From NCBI GenBank assembly GCA_030452275.1, contig JAKDMR010000009.1:1-20008 (forward strand): 20,008 nt of DNA, given 5' to 3'. The stretch is from Candidatus Nitrosocosmicus sp. Lineage in GTDB: Archaea > Thermoproteota > Nitrososphaeria > Nitrososphaerales > Nitrososphaeraceae. The notes below the pieces were generated by a model, which had not been told where the DNA came from, ran no database searches, and was given only the letters and a program-made list of their open reading frames with translations. This document shows, one piece after another, positions 13,467-19,561 of the stretch (position 1 is its first letter; each line of letters starts with the position of its first letter). The position numbers and the translations under genes were made by a program.

Positions 13467-13783
13467 GTATGACATCATCTCCTCCTCAACAGCAACTCAA
13501 ACACAAACCTATGATCAGGGACCTCTATGAGTCTATCCATGATTCGATGTTATATATGAAAGAAACAAGACAGTGTATCCCCATACCACTATCAGAGATC
13601 TCTACCAATCCAAATATACGAAAGATAATAGTGCTAAATCAGTTTATAACCAAAAGCACAGACAGGAAAAAAGAGCTAATAAGCAAGAGAAAAGGCACGC
13701 AACTATACCGAATTACTGAAAAAGGACTGGACTATATCAAGAGATATCAGAATATCAGGGAGCTGTTTAATACTGGCATTTAA
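13463..13783 (+). CDS. winged-helix-like protein, 106 aa
   Basis: The C-terminal two thirds fit a winged helix: helices from IRDLYESIHDSMLYMKETR and IPLSEISTNPNIRKIIVLNQFI, then the wing and last helix LYRITEKGLDYIKRYQNIRELF. The phrase YRITEKGLDYI is typical of archaeal winged-helix transcription regulators. The protein starts in an ATGA overlap with the membrane mini-protein. It probably binds DNA as a dimer and could time late genes. Its stop lies inside the following zinc-protein ORF. Confidence 0.75.
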   Translation: MSMTSSPPQQQLKHKPMIRDLYESIHDSMLYMKETRQCIPIPLSEISTNPNIRKIIVLNQFITKSTDRKKELISKRKGTQLYRITEKGLDYIKRYQNIRELFNTGI

Positions 13784-14006
13784 TCGCTGCAAAGGATTAT
13801 GCGAAACTGAAGAACACAAAGGAATAACTGGCTGTACCAACAGATGGAGCAAGACACACAATATAAAAAAATGCACGACATGTGAATACAGGACGACCAG
13901 TGAGAAGGTAGTATGCTACTGTTGTAATTATCGATATCGGACAGCTCCATCAAGACGAAATAACGTACGAACTCGGGAAAAACTAGGGTTAATCAAGAGG
14001 ATTTAA
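13773..14006 (+). CDS. Cys-rich zinc protein with non-canonical (CTG) start
   Basis: The frame is open from 13683 to the stop at 14004-14006 but contains no ATG, GTG or TTG. From a CTG at 13773 it encodes 77 aa, MAFNRCKGLCETEEHKG.... Cysteines are at 6, 10, 21, 34, 37, 48, 50 and 51 (CTTCEY and CYCCNYRYRT pairs), with a basic tail. This NRCKGxC...C-x2-C...CxCC-x-YRxRT pattern looks like a real small zinc protein. GGAG (13759-13762) stands 10 nt before the CTG. Alternatives are an ATA start, a +1 frameshift from the winged-helix gene or a lost start codon. Real coding sequence is likely; the start is uncertain. Confidence 0.65.
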   Translation: MAFNRCKGLCETEEHKGITGCTNRWSKTHNIKKCTTCEYRTTSEKVVCYCCNYRYRTAPSRRNNVRTREKLGLIKRI

Positions 14007-14014
14007 AGAAAAGA

Positions 14015-14206
14015 ATGAGTCATCCAGAAAACACATTCAAACAGATAATTGAAAGACAGGAAAACGCTATAACAAAGCTAGAAGAAAAGATAGCAGTGTT
14101 GACAGATGTAATTATCGACATATCAGAAAGAATGTATTACCAGGATGAAAGGGCTCGACGTATTGTAACTACAAGACTGAGAAAAAAACTGGAGAATTTA
14201 AAATGA
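14015..14206 (+). CDS. small coiled-coil protein, 63 aa
   Basis: A 63-aa amphipathic protein. FKQIIERQENAITKLEEKIAVLTDVIIDISERM (about 8-41) has heptad hydrophobics and should form a parallel coiled coil, followed by a basic tail ARRIVTTRLRKKLENLK. Such mini-proteins are common in archaeal virus genomes as structural or adaptor parts. Its stop overlaps the next ATG (ATGA). No further function can be read. Confidence 0.7.
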   Translation: MSHPENTFKQIIERQENAITKLEEKIAVLTDVIIDISERMYYQDERARRIVTTRLRKKLENLK

Positions 14207-14304
14207 AATCTACTTTCTGTAAAAGATGTAATTCGTTTATACTTGTACATGATAACCCTTTTGTTAATAATTGGTATTGTGATAAATGTAAGGATTTGAA
14301 ATGA
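14203..14304 (+). CDS. mini zinc-ribbon protein, 33 aa
   Basis: MKSTFCKRCNSFILVHDNPF begins a 33-aa product with C6-x2-C9 and C26-x2-C29 (WYCDKCKDLK), a complete four-cysteine zinc ribbon and little else. Both ends overlap neighbouring genes by ATGA, which makes chance occurrence unlikely. The zinc-ribbon shape resembles minimal TFIIB/RPB9-like ribbons, so contact with transcription machinery is a possible role. That is inference. Confidence 0.7.
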   Translation: MKSTFCKRCNSFILVHDNPFVNNWYCDKCKDLK

Positions 14305-14600
14305 AAATCAAAGATGATACACAAACTACAAAACAATGGTTAAGAGAAAACATAAAAAAATGCGACTTTTTGTACATACATGAAAAACAACTAGAAATAA
14401 TGGCAAAGGTCTGGGATTTCTTGGCAGAACATGAACAATATGATTATGCTGTTCCAGATATAAGAGCAGAGCTAAATTACATCTATACTCAACCTTCAAT
14501 AGTTAGGGCAATAGAATATTTACAGGTATTAGGTTGTGTTAAAATATACAGACAAGTTATAGGGGTCAATATGTATCAAGTTACCACATGGAGGAACTAA
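14301..14600 (+). CDS. winged-helix-like protein, 99 aa
   Basis: Residues 30-95 fit a compact winged helix: LEIMAKVWDFLAEHEQYDYAVPDIRAEL, then TQPSIVRAIEYLQVLGCVKIYRQVIGVNMYQVT. SIVRAIEYLQVLGCVKI is the recognition helix and wing approach. It likely acts as a transcription regulator. It begins in an ATGA overlap with the 33-aa zinc ribbon, so the two may be made in equal amounts. It overlaps the following gene by 13 bp. Confidence 0.75.
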   Translation: MKIKDDTQTTKQWLRENIKKCDFLYIHEKQLEIMAKVWDFLAEHEQYDYAVPDIRAELNYIYTQPSIVRAIEYLQVLGCVKIYRQVIGVNMYQVTTWRN

Positions 14601-15037
14601 TAAGTAAAATGACAGAGTTTTATGATGCTAACTCACCTCTAGGAGACTCAGTTTTAGAGGACAAATCCAGTGTAGACATCGAGAATGATATACTCTTATG
14701 CGACAGTTGCAAAAATGTCATTCTCAAGCCCTGCAAAGACCAGCTAATATGCCCTGCCTGCCTGAGAATATACGATCCTCATCATGAAATTATACAGGTC
14801 CAGGATAGTGAAACAACAATAGACGAGATTGGCAGTAGGGGAGAAATGACATTCAAGGATGATGGCAAGGACAAGCCAATCAGAAAAACATTGAATCATT
14901 CCAGTGTAGATATAGAAGATAACCTTGACTATGTAAAGAAAGAATTCGATAGATACAAGCAAACAGAAATAATAGATAAAGACACTATAACAGCATTGAA
15001 TAAAACAAGGAATAGGAGACCGAATAATAATGAATAA
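14588..15037 (+). CDS. zinc-ribbon protein, 149 aa
   Basis: A four-cysteine ribbon lies at C38-x2-C41 (LLCDSCKNVI) and C55-x2-C58 (LICPACLRIYDP), with an extra C49. The arrangement recalls TFIIB or RNA-polymerase-type ribbons. The rest is acidic and probably disordered, then helical (DYVKKEFDRYKQTEI). The phrase SSVDIE recurs (about 27 and 103). Two starts are possible: ATG 14588, overlapping the previous gene by 13 bp, or ATG 14609 with GGAGGA (14590-14595) upstream. It may touch transcription machinery; this is a guess from fold type. Confidence 0.75.
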   Translation: MEELISKMTEFYDANSPLGDSVLEDKSSVDIENDILLCDSCKNVILKPCKDQLICPACLRIYDPHHEIIQVQDSETTIDEIGSRGEMTFKDDGKDKPIRKTLNHSSVDIEDNLDYVKKEFDRYKQTEIIDKDTITALNKTRNRRPNNNE

Positions 15038-15194
15038 TGAAATAATTATAATCGCTTCAATATGTGGTATAGGTATAGCAGGATGTATAGGGTCGATAAC
15101 AATGAAACTATATTATAACAGGAAATATGGATTCTTAAACGATCCTGTAGAGTTTAGGAAATGGCTTGATCTAATCGATTGGAATAATAAATAG
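15030..15194 (+). CDS. single-span membrane protein, 54 aa
   Basis: A 54-aa product. Residues 4-24 (EIIIIASICGIGIAGCIGSIT) form one transmembrane helix. The charged C-terminus (KLYYNRKYGFLNDPVEFRKWLDLIDWNNK) would lie in the cytoplasm by the positive-inside rule. The start overlaps the previous stop by 8 bp, and AGGAG (15014-15018) stands 11 nt upstream. A holin-like, membrane-anchor or superinfection role could fit, but nothing decides it. Confidence 0.65.
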   Translation: MNNEIIIIASICGIGIAGCIGSITMKLYYNRKYGFLNDPVEFRKWLDLIDWNNK

Positions 15195-15196
15195 AC

Positions 15197-15210
15197 AAAC
15201 CTTATAACTC
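15197..15210 (+). promoter_or_regulatory. late-type promoter element
   Basis: AAACCTTATAACTC matches the shared late motif (compare 15508 and 16682). It lies 28 nt before the ATG at 15238 and would start a transcript near 15228-15235, giving a very short leader. Confidence 0.55.
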
Positions 15211-15237
15211 TTCATCCTGATCCAACAATGAATAGCC

Positions 15238-15495
15238 ATGACTGTCAAACCTGATACTGCTTTATGTGGATACTGTAACAACTATGCCAAGATGGCCGAT
15301 CCGTTAATGTGGAAGGATCCAAAGAGGTGCCTGCACTGTGATCTATATCTCTGTCCAGGTCACATGGCAGATGATCTAGAGTATATCGAGGTTGGCAATA
15401 TCTTTGCCTGTTGCTTCAAGTGCAACAAGCTACCCCATGGTCCTGGTAACCTGTTGCATGCGGATTTACCACATAATGAAAATAAAATGAGGTGA
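15238..15495 (+). CDS. Cys/His zinc protein with AN1-like unit, 85 aa
   Basis: Cysteines at 10, 13, 31, 34, 39, 58, 59 and 62, plus His42. The central unit C31-x2-C34-x4-C39-x2-H42 (CLHCDLYLCPGH) has exactly the spacing of the repeat units in the protein at 4999-5463 (for example CNDCRQKVCRDH). The flanking pairs C10-x2-C13 and C59-x2-C62 could supply a second site. A treble-clef or AN1-like fold is likely. It has its own promoter and stands alone between the zinc-ribbon operon and the glycosyltransferase. An earlier ATG at 15228 is out of frame and closes after eight codons. Confidence 0.75.
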   Translation: MTVKPDTALCGYCNNYAKMADPLMWKDPKRCLHCDLYLCPGHMADDLEYIEVGNIFACCFKCNKLPHGPGNLLHADLPHNENKMR

Positions 15496-15507
15496 AGTGA
15501 GATAATA

Positions 15508-15521
15508 AAACCTTATAGCTT
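15508..15521 (+). promoter_or_regulatory. glycosyltransferase promoter
   Basis: AAACCTTATAGCTT is the best copy of the late motif. It ends 23 nt before the TTG at 15544, which points to a leaderless transcript. A weak palindrome, CTTATCATAAG (15519-15529), overlaps its 3' end. Confidence 0.6.
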
Positions 15522-15543
15522 ATCATAAGTTTCTAACTCTTTA

Positions 15544-16692
15544 TTGGATACATTAAAAATACTTCATGTTTCAGATAATGGCTTACCGGATACCAGGATA
15601 GAAAAGTCTGCTATCTCTGCAAAGAAAAGGGGTCATGAGGTTTATTTTGCAGGTGGCACATCCCTCAATGTAAACCACTTTATCACTTCTTTTGACCGAG
15701 ACAAGATATTTACACTGAACTGGAATTCCAGGGCTAGATATTATTATGAAAAAGAATGGAATGCTGTTAAGAAACAACTAACCAATATCATCAAGGACTG
15801 TAAACCAGACCTGATACATGCCCATGATGTTTTCGCAGGCAAGATGTGTAAACAACTGGTATTTGATTCTAAAGAAATTCCAATGGTATACGACTCCCAT
15901 GAATTCTGGATGTATTATGTAGACTTTCAATATCTAGAAAATGAGTATTTCAAAAACATAGATCCAAAGCATAAAGACATACCTCGTCTATGGCGACAAT
16001 GGGAGATAGAAATAGTAGATGCAGGTATACCAGTAATAACTATATCTCAAAAGGCTAAAGAAGTGTATAACAATATAGGGAATGATAACGCTTTTGTAGT
16101 TCCTAACTATCCTGCTCGAGAGGAAACCAGGAACATCCCAGAACCACGAATGCATGATAATTTCGCATCGGTATTTGTCAATGGAGGCAAGCCACCTTCT
16201 GGTAACGAGGTCCCATTACGAGACATAGACGGGTTCCTTGATTTATTCAACAAGAACAGGGATCTAGGTCCACTAAGGACTATAGGCTGGGGTCATCCTT
16301 CAGGAGATGGGCTTGTTCCCTATGGAGCATTAAACAGACAACAGATGTATCGTGTTTTATGTGAATCCGATATTGGCATAATACCCTGGAAACCTCATCC
16401 CTTTCATCCCTATTGCAGTCCTAACAAAGCTTATGAATATGCTCATGCTGGATTGCTGCCTATTATTCCAGCATCATTAAAAACAGTAATGAATGATCTA
16501 AATGGAATGGCTATAACATTTACAACTTATGATAATCTACGAAACTTGATAACGTTATTTAGAAATCATCCATTTAGAAATGATCCAGACATATTACATG
16601 ATCATAGATCAAAGATTTACAGACATGCTCGTGATTACCTAACCTGGGATAACTATGAAGGTAATATCTTTGATGCATATAAAGCCTTATAG
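15544..16692 (+). CDS. GT4-like (GT-B fold) glycosyltransferase
   Basis: A 382-aa enzyme expected to transfer a sugar from a nucleotide-sugar donor. The N-terminal Rossmann domain has LKILHVSDNGLPDTRIEKSA, KKRGHEVYFAGG and CKPDLIHAHD. The C-terminal donor domain has the GT4 signature region SDIGIIPWK followed by CSPNKAYEYAHAGLLPII, where the Glu of the family's SPNKxxE motif is present. The length is usual for GT4. It lacks a signal peptide or membrane span, so it acts in the cytoplasm. The start is TTG 26-31 nt after TATA. In viruses such enzymes glycosylate virion proteins, alter the host S-layer or protect DNA; sugar and acceptor are unknown. It is monocistronic. Confidence 0.88.
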   Translation: MDTLKILHVSDNGLPDTRIEKSAISAKKRGHEVYFAGGTSLNVNHFITSFDRDKIFTLNWNSRARYYYEKEWNAVKKQLTNIIKDCKPDLIHAHDVFAGKMCKQLVFDSKEIPMVYDSHEFWMYYVDFQYLENEYFKNIDPKHKDIPRLWRQWEIEIVDAGIPVITISQKAKEVYNNIGNDNAFVVPNYPAREETRNIPEPRMHDNFASVFVNGGKPPSGNEVPLRDIDGFLDLFNKNRDLGPLRTIGWGHPSGDGLVPYGALNRQQMYRVLCESDIGIIPWKPHPFHPYCSPNKAYEYAHAGLLPIIPASLKTVMNDLNGMAITFTTYDNLRNLITLFRNHPFRNDPDILHDHRSKIYRHARDYLTWDNYEGNIFDAYKAL

Positions 16693-16695
16693 CTC
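16682..16695 (+). promoter_or_regulatory. late-type promoter overlapping glycosyltransferase stop
   Basis: AAGCCTTATAGCTC includes the last codons and stop (TAG) of the glycosyltransferase and ends 24 nt before the ATG at 16719. The same bases thus encode a protein end and a promoter. Confidence 0.6.
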
Positions 16696-16718
16696 GTATT
16701 TTTATTGATAGAATATAT

Positions 16719-17153
16719 ATGCATCATTTTCTACCTGACGAAAAAGAAATCATGCAAAAGAGGGCCGAAGAATCAAAAAGACTGGAGAAATTCATGCTAG
16801 ATAATCTTGAAAGCTGGAATGAGGAAGAGAAGAACTGGAAATCTGATGTATTCTGTTGTTCTACCATGGAGACATTAATCAAGAATGAGGATATAACAAT
16901 AGATGGATTATCTGGTAAAACATTAAGACTGCATATAGGCCTGTGGAATGGATACTTTAGGAAAGAAGAATGTGCCATGGGTTGGACTGGACTCAAATAC
17001 TGTGTTAATTGTGGCAAGCAGGTAACAGAGGAGTTTATCAGGAAATTAATAGAAAAGTTCGGACTAGAATACCCTAAATATTATCTGGAGAAACATCCTG
17101 AACTAGATCACAAGTTACAGATAGACAAGGATAAGAAACTGCATGATTCTTGA
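16719..17153 (+). CDS. Cys-containing protein, 144 aa, unknown function
   Basis: An N-terminal charged helix (8-40, KEIMQKRAEESKRLEKFM) is followed by a region with C46-C47 (VFCCSTME), C85 and C95-x2-C98 (YCVNCGKQV), possibly one zinc site. The C-terminus is helical and basic (KLIEKFGLEYPKYYLEKHPELDHKL). I do not recognise the family. It has its own late-type promoter with the ATG at the predicted transcription start, and ends base to base with the leftward gene. Confidence 0.75.
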   Translation: MHHFLPDEKEIMQKRAEESKRLEKFMLDNLESWNEEEKNWKSDVFCCSTMETLIKNEDITIDGLSGKTLRLHIGLWNGYFRKEECAMGWTGLKYCVNCGKQVTEEFIRKLIEKFGLEYPKYYLEKHPELDHKLQIDKDKKLHDS

Positions 17154-17585
17154 TCAATCATAATCATCATCCAGCAAGTCCTTATCCCTGGTTTTCTCTC
17201 TTTGCAGTATCTTCTTTGTCAAAATCTTCTTGTTTTTATCACTAATCCTAAAAGTCATGCAATGGCCAAAGATATTACATGAACCATTATCCCATTTTTC
17301 AGGTTTACAATAGAACTCATATCCTTCTGCAACCAAACAGTTAGCATGCAGGGCCAGCATTTGAACATCATTATATAATGTGGATATTGTTATCTTGGTG
17401 GGTAAATATTTGTGAACCGCTTCCCCTATCGGGTTGTTGGTATAGAATACTTTATCTTTATTCTTCTGCTTGCTTGTATAGTAATAATAGTTACATCCTT
17501 TTTCCTTTTGGTCATATTCATCCAAGGCATGAATATATAACTCCTTGACCGGGATTGCTACCTCTTCCTTTTTTCTTGATTTCAT
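17154..17585 (-). CDS. hypothetical protein, 143 aa (leftward)
   Basis: A leftward gene convergent with its left neighbour (adjacent stops) and divergent from the portal gene. The product is soluble and mixed: a basic start MKSRKKEEVAIPVKELYIHALDEYDQ, a Tyr-rich strand CNYYYYTSKQ, then YLPTKITISTLYNDVQMLALHANCLV, which looks like a strand-helix unit. Four cysteines (near GCNYY, ANCLV, FYCKP, SCNIFGHCM) are scattered, without clear zinc spacing. A weak AATAAAAGCT promoter-like sequence lies upstream on this strand (17617-17626). The function is unknown. Opposite strand and separate control suggest an accessory gene. Confidence 0.7.
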   Translation of the reverse strand: MKSRKKEEVAIPVKELYIHALDEYDQKEKGCNYYYYTSKQKNKDKVFYTNNPIGEAVHKYLPTKITISTLYNDVQMLALHANCLVAEGYEFYCKPEKWDNGSCNIFGHCMTFRISDKNKKILTKKILQREKTRDKDLLDDDYD

Positions 17586-17632
17586 ATAGTTATAATAATC
17601 AACAAATGTCCTTTTTAGCTTTTATTGTATAA

Positions 17633-17646
17633 AATCTTTAAAGCTC
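17633..17646 (+). promoter_or_regulatory. portal promoter element
   Basis: AATCTTTAAAGCTC is identical to 13325-13338. It ends 23 nt before the TTG at 17669, the same distance as for the glycosyltransferase, indicating a leaderless transcript for the portal operon. Confidence 0.65.
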
Positions 17647-17668
17647 TGTTTGTAATTCTATTGTATAA

Positions 17669-19552
17669 TTGCCGAATAAAGTTACCAACAAGAATAATAT
17701 AGCTAGTAATAGTAAAACAGTTAGAACAAAAAAGAAACCATTAGAATTTATAGACTTTATTGACGACTCCAGTTTCTCCGACCTTATTCCATTCTCCAAC
17801 CGTTTCCATCTATCTGCAGCCCGTAGTGACCTTAGGAAGGTTCAGCAAAGTAGGGACACATTTGATGTAATAGTAGGAGAAACAGCCAGTCATGATAATA
17901 ACAGAGCAAAACATGATTCACTGGATGATAGACTTCTTTTCCTTACCGATCCCAAAATACTGGTACAGTTTAAGCAAAACAAGGACGGCAAGAGAAGAAT
18001 AGTCATCTCTGAAAACAACTATGATGAGACTACTCTGTGGAGGATTCATGATGCATATCGAGTCGATGGAGCTGTAAGTAGAAGTCTAGATACTATGGTA
18101 GAAGCAATAGTAGGCCGTAAAAGGACCTCACTAATCCTGGACACAAACGACTACTTTGACAACGATGAGGATGAGGTTGCCAAGCTAGACGAGATAAAGA
18201 ACAACGATCTATACCGAAAATATGTTCGTGATATCTCAAAGATAAACAAGCACCTAAACATGAACAACTATGAGAAGATGATACTTTCTTCTGCTCTGAT
18301 ATACGGTAGAGCAGCTTTGTTAATAGAATACGATAAGGATGCTCTTGTAGACAACACTGCTCTTCCCATAGCCCTCAAACCATTATCATCTTTGAGAATG
18401 GGCAGGACTTTCTACTATGAAGATACATGGGAGCTAGCAGGTATAGAATATCTGGACTTTAGAGAAGATCAAAGAATTGTAGAGCCCTATCGCCTTGTCT
18501 ATTTTGTTAACAAGGACTATCATATTTCTCCCCGCACATTGCATAACGGTTACTCTATATTGGAACCCATACTGGACATATCAGAAACAAACACGCTAAA
18601 CAAGCAAACAAACATCAAAGAAATAAACAAAAGACTCTGGGCTGCTTTCCTGATAATAAAGTACCATGGTAAAAGCGGCAAAGATATCACTAACTTCAAG
18701 AAGCATTACAAGCCTGGCATGCCCATCATATCCAACCGAGACTTTGAAGCTGAGGTCCATGAAGTAGCTCACGATCTAGAAAAGTTGATAGCACAAGGAC
18801 TGGACTCTGATAAAAAGATCTCTCGAGACATAAAGATACCCATAATGCTAACGGGTCATGACAACGAACAGACAATGGCCACAGCGGGTACAGTAATTCA
18901 TAGCTGGATTAACTTTACCCTGGAAACCCAGAGAACAACCTTCCGCAACATCTTTGAAAAACAGTGGATCGAGCCTTTAATGCTTCGACTAATCAACAAG
19001 AATGATGAACTAGACAAGTTCCTGGCAGAAATAGAATTTAGTGATGATAGTGGTAGTGGTAGTGATGATGTAAGTCTGGATGATAACAATAATGATAGTA
19101 ACGAAGAAAGTAATGGCAGCACTAGCAACAAGCAAGGATTCATAGTATCCGATAAAGAGGCAAGGATCCTGGACCCAATAGACCTGCCTTTCAAGATAAA
19201 ACTAAAGTTCACGCCCTTCACTATTGATACATTCCTGGACAAGGTAGCTTCTGTGTTAGGACTGGTCCGAGATGGCATTATCACCAAGTTAATGGCCCTA
19301 GAAGAACTGGACAGAAAACAATACATTCCTGAAATGAAGTTGATTCATGAAGAACAACAGGCTTTATTTGAAGATATGATGCAGCAAGAACAACAACAGC
19401 AAGAGGGACAACAACCAAACAATACTTCTAAAAAATCAGATATACCTGGTTTCCCCAAAGTAGATGAGAAACTAAAAAATGCTACAGATCTAAACAAACG
19501 TAAATCTAAAAATAGTAGTTCAGGAAGTAACAAGACCATGAGGAGCTTGTAG
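17669..19552 (+). CDS. portal protein
   Basis: A 627-aa protein with the architecture of caudovirus portals, the dodecameric ring through which TerL pumps DNA and to which the tail attaches. The pattern fits: LWRIHDAYRVDGAVSRSLDTMVEAIVG, an early helical wing, the turn HNGYSILEPILDISETN (the usual Y/G-x-S-x-L-E-P-I-L portal motif near residue 291-308), a strand-rich stem region, and a helix-rich C-terminal clip. A Ser/Asp-rich stretch (about 455-480) and a Gln-rich tail (570-590) are low complexity. The start is TTG at 17669. It is not adjacent to TerL, as is more usual. No tool was available, so the family call rests on these patterns, size and context. Confidence 0.82.
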   Translation: MPNKVTNKNNIASNSKTVRTKKKPLEFIDFIDDSSFSDLIPFSNRFHLSAARSDLRKVQQSRDTFDVIVGETASHDNNRAKHDSLDDRLLFLTDPKILVQFKQNKDGKRRIVISENNYDETTLWRIHDAYRVDGAVSRSLDTMVEAIVGRKRTSLILDTNDYFDNDEDEVAKLDEIKNNDLYRKYVRDISKINKHLNMNNYEKMILSSALIYGRAALLIEYDKDALVDNTALPIALKPLSSLRMGRTFYYEDTWELAGIEYLDFREDQRIVEPYRLVYFVNKDYHISPRTLHNGYSILEPILDISETNTLNKQTNIKEINKRLWAAFLIIKYHGKSGKDITNFKKHYKPGMPIISNRDFEAEVHEVAHDLEKLIAQGLDSDKKISRDIKIPIMLTGHDNEQTMATAGTVIHSWINFTLETQRTTFRNIFEKQWIEPLMLRLINKNDELDKFLAEIEFSDDSGSGSDDVSLDDNNNDSNEESNGSTSNKQGFIVSDKEARILDPIDLPFKIKLKFTPFTIDTFLDKVASVLGLVRDGIITKLMALEELDRKQYIPEMKLIHEEQQALFEDMMQQEQQQQEGQQPNNTSKKSDIPGFPKVDEKLKNATDLNKRKSKNSSSGSNKTMRSL

Positions 19553-19561
19553 AGCTACAAA

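Noticed and set aside
18898..19326. Leftward 142-aa ORF inside the portal gene
   Set aside because: Low-complexity Ser/Leu antisense shadow of the portal; no start signals.
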